Shown in pieces: positions 44,999 through 53,809 of a DNA stretch of 64,000 nucleotides. Below the pieces are notes generated by a model. The model made no database searches and was not told the DNA's origin. It saw only the letters and a program-made list of their open reading frames with translations. The translations under genes were made by a program, and so were the position numbers. The stretch is from JANXSS01 sp040385645 (GTDB lineage: Bacteria > Pseudomonadota > Gammaproteobacteria > Burkholderiales > Burkholderiaceae_D): positions 124,001 to 188,000 of the forward strand of contig JAZKGZ010000012.1 in the NCBI GenBank assembly GCA_040385645.1, given 5' to 3'. How positions within the stretch are numbered: position 1 is the first letter of the stretch; each line of letters opens with the position of its first letter.

Positions 44999-46060
44999 CT
45001 ACCGACTCAATGCATATGTGTATGCGGTAATTTGTACGGGGCTGGATATTTTTTTATTATGAGCAAGTCGGGCCCATGCCGCGTTAAAAATTTGTTCGTT
45101 CGTGAAGAGCGGGTCTGTTTTAAGAGCGATTCGGCACTCTGCTTTCACAGAACGGTTTCCAACTGGCACGGTTGGCAGTGCCTCTGGCGTATGACCCTGG
45201 TTCTTAAGCCAATCGATGATTTTTATTTCTCTTTGCCTGGAAAGATTGCAACGAAATTTTTCGAAGTTCGAAATTTTTTTAGCTGCGACCAGACGAGTCC
45301 ACGCTTTGTTAAAAATGTTGGCTGTTTTAAAAACTGCGCTTTCCTGCAAATCTTGTCGACATCTGGCTCTCGCCGTGAGATGACGGTTCACGGGAATCGG
45401 CGGCGCTTCTTGCATGTACCCTTGGTGCGCAAGCCAGTTCATGATTGCAGTTTCTTGTTGTTGTGAGCGGTAGCGGCGTTTCCTGCCTGAAGAATTGCTC
45501 GTATCGTCAAGATAATTGAGCGTGGACTTGGCCGACGCAGGGTGTAGACGGAGTACATCGACCGGTACTGCTGAAAAAAGCGCTAGTGTAGATTGAGAGG
45601 CCGGATTCGCAATCTCATAATTTACATGCTGAGAACCGTCTACGATATTCCTTTCTTCGTATTCGGCGCGCATCGATGTAGTGTGCGAATCATCTGCTGC
45701 CTGGTCTGCGAACACAGCTAAAAATTTCTGAAAATCTTCATCGCAGTTACCCTCGATACTCGGGGTGCTCGCCGAAGAGACCTCTGGAAGATTGTAGTGG
45801 AAAGACATTTGTAAAGTTTGTTTGTCACGTCCGGCACCGATCCCAGTGTTCGTAGCCGGAGCCAATAGTCGTTGACGTTTTGTTCTTTTGCCTGTCGCCC
45901 ATCGAGGCAAACTATCCACCGACGCGGCGTATTCGTATAAAGACAGGTCATGCCGTGTTTGCATAGATTGCACCGGCTGATCGTGAGTTGAGTGAGTCAC
46001 GCGGTCAGAAAAGACCTGGCATGCCACGGTAGGAAAGTGAGGTGATTTTAAAACGCGCAT
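44999..46060 (-). CDS. Unrecognised basic protein with two C-terminal repeats
   Basis: About 353 residues from the ATG at 46058-46060; the frame is open further up to 46177. The N-terminal ~215 residues look disordered and polar, with a basic cluster (TGKRTKRQRLL). The C-terminal part holds two ~65-residue repeats: RSQQQETAIMNWLAHQGYMQ... to IFNKAWTRLVAAKKIS, and LSRQREIKIIDWLKNQGHTP... to IFNAAWARLAHNKKIS. Each repeat is predicted helical. No family recognised. The layout resembles a secreted effector or nucleic-acid binder, but that is inferred. The ribosome site is weak. Confidence 0.6.
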   Translation of the reverse strand: MRVLKSPHFPTVACQVFSDRVTHSTHDQPVQSMQTRHDLSLYEYAASVDSLPRWATGKRTKRQRLLAPATNTGIGAGRDKQTLQMSFHYNLPEVSSASTPSIEGNCDEDFQKFLAVFADQAADDSHTTSMRAEYEERNIVDGSQHVNYEIANPASQSTLALFSAVPVDVLRLHPASAKSTLNYLDDTSNSSGRKRRYRSQQQETAIMNWLAHQGYMQEAPPIPVNRHLTARARCRQDLQESAVFKTANIFNKAWTRLVAAKKISNFEKFRCNLSRQREIKIIDWLKNQGHTPEALPTVPVGNRSVKAECRIALKTDPLFTNEQIFNAAWARLAHNKKISSPVQITAYTYALSR

Positions 46061-46270
46061 AAAAATTAGACTCTGAAAAAATGTGGGGTAGCCACATGTT
46101 ATTTTTACAAATAATTTTCCTGAGAGCCTTTGCGGAAGGAATACCCTGCTGAACGAACTAATTACAGAACATTTCACAGAATTTGAGACAAAGATACGTT
46201 TGGCGTGGTGACCCTTCGCTGAAACTGGGAGTCTGGAAGAGCAGGATTACTAGCAAGTATGGTGCCCGCT

Positions 46271-47872
46271 TTAGATCACTAGCATGCTTAGCGCCACCGC
46301 CTCGGCCACCCGAATGCCATCGACTGCCGCCGACAGTATGCCGCCGGCATACCCCGCGCCTTCACCCGCGGGAAACAGACCTCGCGTGTTCAGGCTCTGG
46401 CAACCTTCTCCGCGGGTGATTCGAATCGGCGCCGACGTGCGGGTTTCTACACCGGTCAATACCGCATCCTGCATGGCAAAGCCTCGAATCTGTTTATCGA
46501 AGGCCGGCAATGCTTCGCGAATCGCGGCAATAACGTAATCGGGCAATGCGGTATTCAAGTCGCCCAGGGTCACGCCTGGCGTGTAAGACGGTATGACCGT
46601 GCCCAAAGTTGTAGAAGGCCGGTCCGCTATAAAATCGCCAACCAACTGGCCCGGTGCGTTGTAATTACCGCCGCCCAGCTCGAACGCCCGCGATTCCCAT
46701 TGCCGCTGAAAAGCGATGCCAGCCAGCGGATGCCCTGGGTAGTCGGCCGGCGTGATGCCGACCACGATGCCGCTGTTGGCATTGCGCTCGTTGCGGGAAT
46801 ACTGGCTCATGCCATTGGTCACGACCCGGCCCGGCTCCGACGTGGCAGCCACGACCGTGCCGCCGGGGCACATGCAGAAACTATAGACCGAACGGCCATT
46901 GGCGCAGTGGTGCACCAGCTTATAATCCGCTGCGCCCAGAATTGGATTGCCGGCGTTCGGCCCGAACCGGGCATTGTCGATCAGCGATTGCGGATGCTCG
47001 ATCCGAAAGCCGAGCGAAAACGGTTTGGCTTCCAAGAATACGCCGCGCGCATGCAGCATCTCGAAGGTGTCGCGGGCACTGTGGCCGACTGCGAGCACCA
47101 CATGGTCGCTGGCGATATGTTCGCCATTTGCGAGGACCACGCCGCGCATGCGGCCATCTTCGATGTCCAGGTCTTCGACCTTGCTCTGGAACCTAAACTC
47201 GCCACCCAATGCTTCGATGGAAGCGCGCATCTTTTCCACCATCTGCACCAGTCGAAAGGTGCCTATATGGGGCTTGCTGACATACAGGATTTCCGGCGGC
47301 GCATTGGCCTTGACGAACTCCATCAGCACCTTGCGCCCGTAATGCTTCGGATCTTTTATCTGGCTCCACAGCTTGCCATCGGAAAAAGTGCCTGCACCGC
47401 CTTCGCCGTATTGCACGTTCGATTCCGGATGCAGTTCGCGCTTGCGCCACAGGCCGAAAGTATCCTTGGTCCGCTCGCGCACCGCCTTGCCGCGTTCCAG
47501 AATGATCGGCTTGAAACCCATCTGCGCCAGAATCAGGCCGGCAAATATGCCGCACGGCCCGGTACCGATCACGAGCGGGCGGCGCTGCATACCGACCGGC
47601 GCATGAGCTACGAATCGGTAGCTGGTGTCTGGCGTGATGCCGACTAGTCGATTGCCATGCAGCCGCTTCAATACTCCAGGCTCATCGTCGACTTCGACAT
47701 CGATCGTATAGATCAGGACGATGGCGCTCTTCTTTCGCGCATCGTAACTACGTTTAAAAATGGTGAAGCTTTGCAAAGCGGGCGCATCGATTCCCAGGCG
47801 CGCCAGGATCGCTGCAGGCAGATCGGCTTCAGCGTGGTCGAGCGGGAGTTGTATATCGGTGAGGCGCAGCAT
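46271..47872 (-). CDS. FAD-dependent dehydrogenase-like protein (COG2509 type)
   Basis: A 533-residue flavoprotein. An N-terminal domain (about 1-95) precedes the dinucleotide-binding motif RPLVIGTGPCGIFAGLILAQMG (a GxGPxG variant), then ERGKAVRERTKDTF and GEGGAGTFSDGKLWSQ. The C-terminal FAD site is GLFPAGEGAGYAGGILSAAVDGIRVAEA. The family is widespread and annotated only as uncharacterised FAD-dependent dehydrogenase. It is monocistronic by position. No truncation was seen. Confidence 0.88.
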   Translation of the reverse strand: MLRLTDIQLPLDHAEADLPAAILARLGIDAPALQSFTIFKRSYDARKKSAIVLIYTIDVEVDDEPGVLKRLHGNRLVGITPDTSYRFVAHAPVGMQRRPLVIGTGPCGIFAGLILAQMGFKPIILERGKAVRERTKDTFGLWRKRELHPESNVQYGEGGAGTFSDGKLWSQIKDPKHYGRKVLMEFVKANAPPEILYVSKPHIGTFRLVQMVEKMRASIEALGGEFRFQSKVEDLDIEDGRMRGVVLANGEHIASDHVVLAVGHSARDTFEMLHARGVFLEAKPFSLGFRIEHPQSLIDNARFGPNAGNPILGAADYKLVHHCANGRSVYSFCMCPGGTVVAATSEPGRVVTNGMSQYSRNERNANSGIVVGITPADYPGHPLAGIAFQRQWESRAFELGGGNYNAPGQLVGDFIADRPSTTLGTVIPSYTPGVTLGDLNTALPDYVIAAIREALPAFDKQIRGFAMQDAVLTGVETRTSAPIRITRGEGCQSLNTRGLFPAGEGAGYAGGILSAAVDGIRVAEAVALSMLVI

Positions 47873-48034
47873 GCTAGGAAAATCCGGGGTGAAGTAGGTG
47901 GTGGCACGCAGGTGTCAGGCGGCGCTGTATTGGGGACATTCTACCGCTGCTTGCCAGGTGTTTATTTGAAGACGGCGCGCTAGCACATCATTTTCGACAA
48001 ACAAACGTGGCTAACTTGTGAAAAATTTGATTAT

Positions 48035-48052
48035 TGCCTATTATTACAGGCA
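48035..48052. promoter_or_regulatory. Candidate operator of hipBA
   Basis: The inverted repeat TGCCT-N8-AGGCA starts 42 bp before the hipB ATG; a related AGCCT occurs again near 48066. HipB proteins bind paired palindromes to repress their operon, so this fits. Confidence 0.5.
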
Positions 48053-48076
48053 TAAAAAACTACAAAGCCTGAAATA

Positions 48077-48409
48077 ATGAGCATTTTTCTTACCCCATCA
48101 CACGTTTCCGAGCAAATCATCCAACTAGGCCAGCGCATCCGCATCGCACGAATTCGCCGGGGCTGGTCGGTGCTGGATCTTGCCAACAAAGCCGGGATCA
48201 ATCGCAACACGCTTACAGCTTTGGAACTAGGCAAACCCGGCACGGCTACCGGCGTGTGTTTTACCGTTTTGTGGGCGCTCGGGCTGGAACGATCCTTGGA
48301 TATGGTAGCCGACCCAGACGCTGACACGCACGGCAAGGCGCTTGAAGCTTCGCGCCGCCCTATCCGAGTGGGCAAGCCACGCAAAGCTAGGGACGATTAT
48401 GACTTCTGA
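48077..48409 (+). CDS. hipB: HipB-like antitoxin (XRE-family HTH)
   Basis: A 110-residue helix-turn-helix protein (IRIARIRRGWSVLDLANKAGINRNTLTALELGKPG). It begins MSIFLTPSHVSEQ and ends in a basic, probably disordered tail (RRPIRVGKPRKARDDYDF). HipB dimers repress the operon and hold the HipA kinase inactive. Its stop lies inside the start of hipA (11-bp overlap), so the two are coupled. The palindrome upstream fits autorepression. Confidence 0.88.
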   Translation: MSIFLTPSHVSEQIIQLGQRIRIARIRRGWSVLDLANKAGINRNTLTALELGKPGTATGVCFTVLWALGLERSLDMVADPDADTHGKALEASRRPIRVGKPRKARDDYDF

Positions 48410-49661
48410 ACGCGAAGCTTACGTCTACATCCAATTACCAGGCACATTGGATACCGTCCCAGCGGCATTGCTGCGCGTGCAGACCCTGCCTGACGGTACG
48501 CAGATTGGTCGTTTTCGTTACGGCGATCGCTACCTCGAGCGTGCCGAAGCGGTAGCATTTGACCCCTACCGCTTGCCGCTCGATAAAACTGTCCATGAAT
48601 TCACGCAACTCAAAGGAATTCCCGGAGCACTGCGCGATGCGAGCCCGGACGCCTGGGGACGGCGGGTTATTGAACACAAGCTTGAACGTGCTACCAATGA
48701 TCTGCATGAAATAGACTATCTACTGCATGGCCCGCAGGATGGTGCCGGCTATCTAACTTTTGGCCTCAAGGCCGCGCCGCCCACGCCCACGCGTCGTTAC
48801 AACCGCACCTATCAACTTGCTGAATTAATCGCCGTGACAGAGGCGATTGAAGAAGGCAAGTCCGTGTCACCGCATCTTCTTGAACAGCTCGATCCCGGTA
48901 CCAGCATGGGCGGGGCACGTCCCAAGGCCACCATCGAAGATGCCAACTGCCTATGGCTAGGAAAATTTCCTGCTCAAAGCGATCGCTGCAACCTGCAGCG
49001 CATCGAGTACGCCACGCTCGACCTCGCACGCCGTTGCGGTCTGAACGTTACGCAGGCGCGGCTGCAGACCGTTGGCGACAGCGACGTGCTGATGCTGCAG
49101 CGCTTCGATCGTGACTACACCGACGAAGGTTATATGCGTTTTGGGCTAGTCAGTGGCTTGACAGTGCTGGACTGCGACGACAGCTATATGAGCCGCGAGC
49201 GCTGGTCTTACTTGCTGCTGGCAGACAACCTGCGGCGCTGGTCCGACAAGCCCGAAGCCGATTGTGCCGAACTGTTTCGTCGCATGGTCTTTAATGCTGC
49301 CGTGACTAACAACGACGACCATCCACGTAATCATGCGGTGCTGCGGCGGCCTAAAGGATGGCGCCTGTCGCCCGCCTACGATCTGGTACCCACACCGGCG
49401 ATTAGCCTGGAGCGACGGGACCTTGCACTGACAGTGGGCGACTATGGACGCACCGCCAGCCTTTACAACCTGTTGTCGCAGGCTGGTCGTTTCGGCCTAT
49501 CGGACGAAAACGCCCGTAAAGAAATTGATCAGATCGTCGTGATAGCGCGTCAATGGCGCGAGTGTTTCGCCGCTTGCGGTGTGTCGGCCCAGGATCTGGA
49601 CTACATCGCACCAGCCATCCTGCCTGAGTGCTTTTTCTTTGAAAGACCTCCTGGCAAGTAA
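48399..49661 (+). CDS. hipA: HipA-type serine/threonine kinase toxin
   Basis: A 420-residue HipA-family kinase. The Couple_hipA-type N-terminal subdomain (AYVYIQLPGTLDTVPAALLR) is followed by the kinase core. GTSMGGARPKATI holds the phosphate-binding loop, VLMLQRFDRD is the hinge, and NNDDHPRNHAVLRR with SPAYDLVPTP gives the catalytic and metal-binding region. HipA toxins stop growth by phosphorylating aminoacyl-tRNA synthetases or related targets; the target here is unknown. It overlaps hipB. All motifs look intact. Confidence 0.9.
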   Translation: MTSEREAYVYIQLPGTLDTVPAALLRVQTLPDGTQIGRFRYGDRYLERAEAVAFDPYRLPLDKTVHEFTQLKGIPGALRDASPDAWGRRVIEHKLERATNDLHEIDYLLHGPQDGAGYLTFGLKAAPPTPTRRYNRTYQLAELIAVTEAIEEGKSVSPHLLEQLDPGTSMGGARPKATIEDANCLWLGKFPAQSDRCNLQRIEYATLDLARRCGLNVTQARLQTVGDSDVLMLQRFDRDYTDEGYMRFGLVSGLTVLDCDDSYMSRERWSYLLLADNLRRWSDKPEADCAELFRRMVFNAAVTNNDDHPRNHAVLRRPKGWRLSPAYDLVPTPAISLERRDLALTVGDYGRTASLYNLLSQAGRFGLSDENARKEIDQIVVIARQWRECFAACGVSAQDLDYIAPAILPECFFFERPPGK

Positions 49662-49733
49662 GCTGCCACGTCGAATGCTTCCTTTTGCCAATCCACTATT
49701 TGTCCGCTATAGATTTATCGCTCGCTGCATGTA

Positions 49734-50311
49734 CGCACTATTGCACTTGAAGAGGTCGGTGGCGTTACGCATACAATGAGCCTTGAAGACCAGCGCCCGG
49801 CAGATGCGCGTATTCGGAACGATTGGAAGCAGGAGAATATTCTGCGCGCGGTGCGTTGGTTGAAACGGATTCGCTCGCCCGATGTTCTCAGCGAGGGATT
49901 TTGCCGAACGCTGCATTCAAAAATGTTCGATATGACTTGGGCTTGGGCTGGCACTTTTCGCAAATCGGACAAGAACATCGGCTGTGACTGGAATCAGATC
50001 GGCGTAAAGCTTGCACAGTTGTTTGGCAACACGCGCTGGTGGATAGACAACAATGTTTTCCCTTCCGACGAAATCGCGGCTCGCTTTCCACCGCGATCTG
50101 GTCTGGATTCATCTTTAACCCCAATGGCAACGGCCGGCATTCTCGGATGATGGCTGACGCGCTTCTACGTAGCATAGGCCAGCCGCTATTCTCCTGGGGT
50201 AGCGGCAGCAATTGATTAGCGCCAACGAGGTTCGAGCGCGGTATCTAGCTGCCTTACGGGCTGCTGACCAAGGCGACTACCGGTTGCTGCTGACATTTGC
50301 ACGGAGTTGAC
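49734..50311 (+). pseudogene. Broken copy of the mobile mystery A/B (Fic) module
   Basis: This stretch copies 53025-53753 but lacks ~153 bp covering the antitoxin end and toxin start, which fuses the antitoxin tail (MSLEDQRPADARIR) in frame to the Fic body (NDWKQENILRAVRWL). A +1 insertion near 50088 and another near 50118 break the frame before and within the HPYPNGNGR active-site motif, and more indels follow near 50210. The fused frame 49776-50150 should yield no active Fic enzyme. It lies directly behind hipA. Confidence 0.8.
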
Positions 50312-50573
50312 AGAACGGCGTAGTACGGTCGCTGCGCTTACCAGGCATCGCCAGCTAACGGCGGGTAACTTTGCTAGCCTATAAGGCAGCGAAGCTAAAT
50401 GCTTCGTGGCCGAACTGGAATCAATATCATGCGTTCTACGCACACCTGAGGTGTCGCTCACGCCTCCTTTGTAACTAGTCAACATACGTCGTACACTCGG
50501 TTTCGGCAAAGACCAACTATCGGCCATCTGCGGACATTTCCTTAACGACCCCAGCACCCACAAAACCTTGCTT

Positions 50574-50891
50574 ATGGACTATTCAAACCGGGAAGTATCT
50601 GCATTGTTCCAAGGCCCTTTGCGTTCCACTCCTCAAGACTGGGTTGTTCTATTTTGTGCCTTCGTGTATTTGGTCTTGGCGCTGGTGCTTTATATCTTTG
50701 AGATTGCCCCGCCGTTTGGAAAGTCGGTTAGTACGGCCATCGCCATTTGCATCAGTTGGCCGCTCGTCGTTTTTCTGGTGTTTGTGAAGCAAGGCATACC
50801 GTCGTTCGCCCCCTCTTGGCGCGGTGCGGTTTATATCGGCGTTGTGTCGGCCATGCCTGTACTTCACTTCCTCTACCTCAAACTTGATTGA
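50574..50891 (+). CDS. Hypothetical membrane protein
   Basis: A 105-residue protein with three predicted membrane segments (about 26-46, 53-72, 85-103). It begins MDYSNREVSALFQGPLRSTP and ends VLHFLYLKLD. No family was recognised. It sits in the toxin-antitoxin island between a broken module and a chorismate mutase, so it may be cargo. An in-frame TTG lies two codons upstream. The hydrophobic pattern is regular, supporting a real gene. Confidence 0.55.
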   Translation: MDYSNREVSALFQGPLRSTPQDWVVLFCAFVYLVLALVLYIFEIAPPFGKSVSTAIAICISWPLVVFLVFVKQGIPSFAPSWRGAVYIGVVSAMPVLHFLYLKLD

Positions 50892-50950
50892 GGCAGAATG
50901 CAGCCAGAAACGGACATCATTTCAACAAAATACGACGAGCTTAAAACGAG

Positions 50951-51217
50951 ATGGAAGAGTTAAAAAAATTGCGGGAAGAGATAGACCGGGTCGATGAAAC
51001 ACTTATTCGTACGCTTGCGATGCGGTTCCGAATAACGGAGAAGGTGGGCGCGTTAAAAAAAGCGCAAAAGCTAAGTCCGGTCGACCCTCAGCGCGAGGCC
51101 GAACAAGAGAAAAGAATACTAGAGCTTGCAAAGAAGGCAGGGCTTCGTGAGGACATAGCTCTCTCAGTCCTCCGGCTAATCATTGACACCGTTGTAGAAG
51201 ACCACAAAAAAGCTTAA
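50951..51217 (+). CDS. Standalone AroQ-type chorismate mutase
   Basis: An 88-residue, all-helical chorismate mutase that rearranges chorismate to prephenate. The N-terminal MEELKKLREEIDRVDETLIRTLAMRF and the KVGALKKAQKL segment supply the usual active-site Arg/Lys, and DPQREAEQEKRILELA matches the second helix. There is no fused prephenate dehydratase, which is the common arrangement for the housekeeping enzyme. Its place among island genes suggests a specialised pathway or random cargo. Confidence 0.85.
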   Translation: MEELKKLREEIDRVDETLIRTLAMRFRITEKVGALKKAQKLSPVDPQREAEQEKRILELAKKAGLREDIALSVLRLIIDTVVEDHKKA

Positions 51218-51329
51218 CAAAAAGTGGGCATGCCTTTGCGGTGAATGCGGCAGTAACCTGTCATGCAAATCAGGTGAACTTTCGTTTCGGATATCTGATC
51301 TAGCAGCTATCAAAATGAAAGGAAACCAA

Positions 51330-51899
51330 ATGAGTACTGAGAAAGAAAAGATGCTCGCGGGCGAGCTTTACAATCCCCTCGACCCCCAACTCTGTAGAGA
51401 ACGTGAGCGTTGTCGAGATTTGTGCCTTTTGCTTAATGCCACGCGTGAAAATCAGAACGAAGAGCGGCAACGCCTGCTTGCTGAGCTGTTTGGCAAGAAA
51501 ACCGATGTATGGATTCAGCCGCCGTTCTTTTGTGATTACGGTACTAACATCGAAGTTGGTACCAAAGTTTTTTTCAATTTCAATTGTGTAGTGCTCGATG
51601 TGGCGCGAGTAACCATAGGCAGCAATGTGCTTTTCGGGCCTGCGGTACAGATCTATACAGCGACTCATCCGATGAGCGCGGCCACGCGCCGAAAGTGGCT
51701 TGAATCAGCAAAGCCGATTACGATTGGGTCCGATGTTTGGGTGGGCGGGGGAGCAATTATTTGTCCGGGCGTCACCGTTGGCGATAGGTCCGTTATTGGT
51801 GCAGGAAGTGTGGTTACACGTGATATCCCACCAGATTCCTTTGCAGCAGGTAACCCAGCCCGCGTTATTCGGGCGATTGAGTCAGATACTGACGAATAA
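51330..51899 (+). CDS. Sugar O-acetyltransferase (maltose/galactoside acetyltransferase family)
   Basis: A 189-residue left-handed beta-helix acetyltransferase. The N-terminal Mac domain (KMLAGELYNPLDPQL) is followed by hexapeptide repeats (ITIGSDVWVGGGAIICPGVTVGDRSVIGAGSVV), and the catalytic His is in YTATHPMS. It ends GNPARVIRAI. The enzyme transfers acetyl from acetyl-CoA to sugar hydroxyls. I chose the ATG at 51330 with AAAGGAAACC upstream. It lies in the island next to chorismate mutase; no operon role is obvious. Confidence 0.88.
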   Translation: MSTEKEKMLAGELYNPLDPQLCRERERCRDLCLLLNATRENQNEERQRLLAELFGKKTDVWIQPPFFCDYGTNIEVGTKVFFNFNCVVLDVARVTIGSNVLFGPAVQIYTATHPMSAATRRKWLESAKPITIGSDVWVGGGAIICPGVTVGDRSVIGAGSVVTRDIPPDSFAAGNPARVIRAIESDTDE

Positions 51900-52633
51900 A
51901 ATGGAATGGCAAGGCAGCGCAAAGATGAGACTCATAAGCAGAGGTCGGCATGTCCGCTAGGGGTCGAAACCGGCAGCTAAAAATTTGCAAACCAAGCCCG
52001 CGATTTTTATGCTCCCAGCTAACGTAAAGGCCGATCACGCAAACGATCGTCTTTTGCTTTTGATTCGATAGAAAACCTTTCTCAACCAAATATCTATTGA
52101 TTGGGTCAAAGATTCAATAATAGCCCGCGATGGCGTGCCCATTTGCGACTGCTACGAGGCAGGTCGCTACCCGTCTGCGAACGTCCTAACTGACTTGCTC
52201 TCGAAAGTAGCGATCTAATGGTTCCGAACCGCTGTTAAACCCGATGCGGTCGTAGGCGGCATCCAGCAACGCAACATAAAACGGCGCACGGCTCATTTAG
52301 TACGCAACAATTTTTTGCGGCGAGAGAAAGCCCGTTCCAAAGCCGAGGGTGGTTCAGGCGGCGACAGCAACGCTTGTGCAAAACACGCCTGGTCAGCAGC
52401 GATAAGCGCATAACTTCGGCTTGCTCAAGAGCGTATTCAATCTTGTTTAGGTAAAGCAATTGCTGCAGTGGCCGTAGGCAAACGTCTGCCTGGTTAGCTC
52501 CGCCGGTACTATTTTTTTGGGTACAGTCACCGTCAAGCGAACCCACAGAAATTGTTTTTACGAATCTCGCGCTGGTTTGGGGTGCAGATTACCAACCTAT
52601 TGACCATCGTCATTAACATATTTGCTTCGGTTT
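51900..52633. other. Gene-poor stretch in the toxin-antitoxin island
   Basis: About 730 bp. Open frames here (for example 52235-52546 on the minus strand) have odd, Cys-rich translations and no ribosome site, and I do not believe them. No insertion-sequence ends or RNA genes were recognised. It is probably a graveyard of lost cargo. Confidence 0.4.
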
Positions 52634-52664
52634 AGTGCAGCAAAAATTATTATTTTGCTGCACT
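52634..52664. promoter_or_regulatory. 12-bp inverted repeat upstream of the mystery A/B module
   Basis: Perfect arms AGTGCAGCAAAA and TTTTGCTGCACT flank a 7-bp AT spacer. On either strand the centre is A/T-rich, so it could be a bidirectional terminator or an operator lying 45 bp before the antitoxin start. Confidence 0.55.
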
Positions 52665-52692
52665 ATGTGCTAGCATCATAAAATCTCATGAC

Positions 52693-52704
52693 AGCCTATA
52701 GGCT
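52693..52704. promoter_or_regulatory. Palindromic operator at the antitoxin start
   Basis: AGCCTATAGGCT is a perfect 12-bp palindrome ending 5 bp before the ATG at 52710. GCTAGCA occurs both inside its right edge and at about 52668. It is a likely binding site for the helix-turn-helix antitoxin, which would block translation or transcription start. Confidence 0.6.
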
Positions 52705-52709
52705 AGCAA

Positions 52710-53171
52710 ATGTCCCCAGAACTGAACCAATTACGCGTTGATCAGCTGCAAGAATCTTTGTCGTCTTATGCAGGCTTGATAGCGCGTAAATCGCCTGCCG
52801 GCGGGTGGTTAAAGCTTATCCGCCAATCGCTTGGTCTGACGGAGCGACAACAAGCTAAACGATTGGGTATCACTGGGCCGACACTGCATAAATCAGAGCA
52901 GGCGGAGTCGGATGAGCGCATCACACTCCAGCAACTGCGAAAACTTGCCGATGGTCTCGACTGTGAGCTCGTCTATGCTTTGGTACCACGGCGACCGCTG
53001 ACTGAAGTTGTCCGCGAGCGTGCTCGCACTATTGCACTTGAAGAGGTTGGTGGCGTTACGCATACGATGAGCCTTGAAGACCAGCGCCCGGCAGATGCGC
53101 GTATTCGCAAGCAGGTCGAGCGCAGGACAGAGGAGTTGCTGCGCGGTCGTTGGTCCGATCTATGGCGTTAA
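52710..53171 (+). CDS. Mobile mystery protein A (HTH antitoxin)
   Basis: A 153-residue XRE-type protein. The helix-turn-helix (LTERQQAKRLGITGPTLHKSEQAE) sits at ~50-75, and the tail (TIALEEVGGVTHTMSLEDQRPADARIR) is typical of mobile mystery protein A. The partner B is a Fic protein, so A is the likely antitoxin and repressor. Its stop overlaps the start of the B gene by 10 bp. A palindrome lies directly before the ATG. A broken copy of its last third lies at 49.7 kb. Confidence 0.88.
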   Translation: MSPELNQLRVDQLQESLSSYAGLIARKSPAGGWLKLIRQSLGLTERQQAKRLGITGPTLHKSEQAESDERITLQQLRKLADGLDCELVYALVPRRPLTEVVRERARTIALEEVGGVTHTMSLEDQRPADARIRKQVERRTEELLRGRWSDLWR

Positions 53172-53753
53172 ACTTTGTCGAGCAAGATGGGCAGACACCG
53201 CTGGACCCCGACGAAAAAACGGGGCTTTTGCCGGAACACCTGGCTACAAAAGGCGACCTGAACGATTGGGAGCAGGAGAACATTCTGCGCGCGGTGCGTT
53301 GGTTGAAACGGATTCGCTCGCCGGATGTTCTCAGCGAGGGGTTTTGCCGAACGCTGCATTCAAAAATGTTCGATATGACTTGGGCTTGGGCCGGCACTTT
53401 TCGCAAATCGGACAAGAACATAGGCTGTGACTGGAATCAGATCGGCGTAAAACTTGCGCAGTTGTTTGGCAACACGCGCTGGTGGATAGACAACAGTGTT
53501 TTCCCGCCAGACGAAATCGCGGCTCGCTTTCACCGGGACTTGGTCTGGATTCATCCTTATCCCAATGGAAACGGCCGGCATTCTCGGATGATGGCTGACG
53601 CGCTTCTACGTAGCATGGGGCAGCCAATATTCTCCTGGGGTGGCGGCAGCAATTTGACCAGCGCCAACGAGGTACGGGCGCGCTATCTGGCCGCGTTACG
53701 GGCTGCAGACCAAGGCGACTATCGGTTGCTGCTGACATTCGTACGGAGTTGAC
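53025..53753. repeat. Intact copy of the duplicated A/B segment
   Basis: The 729-bp segment corresponds to the 578-bp copy at 49734-50311. Homology begins inside the antitoxin gene (CGCACTATTGCACTTG) and ends at the toxin stop (GAGTTGAC), so the duplicate never included the promoter or operator. Confidence 0.8.
53162..53752 (+). CDS. Mobile mystery protein B (Fic-domain toxin)
   Basis: A 196-residue Fic protein. The active-site loop is intact: HRDLVWIHPYPNGNGRHSRMMAD, with catalytic His131 in HPYPNGNGR (general HPFxxGNGR). Fic enzymes transfer AMP or related groups to protein hydroxyls. The N-terminal segment (DGQTPLDPDEKTGLLPEHLATKGDLND) is characteristic of mobile mystery protein B. The ATG at 53162 overlaps the antitoxin gene by 10 bp. 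No (S/T)xxxE(G/N) inhibitory helix is visible in it, so inhibition probably comes from partner A. Confidence 0.9.
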   Translation: MALNFVEQDGQTPLDPDEKTGLLPEHLATKGDLNDWEQENILRAVRWLKRIRSPDVLSEGFCRTLHSKMFDMTWAWAGTFRKSDKNIGCDWNQIGVKLAQLFGNTRWWIDNSVFPPDEIAARFHRDLVWIHPYPNGNGRHSRMMADALLRSMGQPIFSWGGGSNLTSANEVRARYLAALRAADQGDYRLLLTFVRS

Positions 53754-53809
53754 GCTCGTCGGCGACAATCTTCAGTAATTGTTTGAAGTCCCTTCGGTCG
53801 TGCAAAAAG

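Noticed and set aside
52235..52546. 103-residue minus-strand frame in the island gap
   Set aside because: Cys/Leu-rich translation without domain, ribosome site or neighbours.
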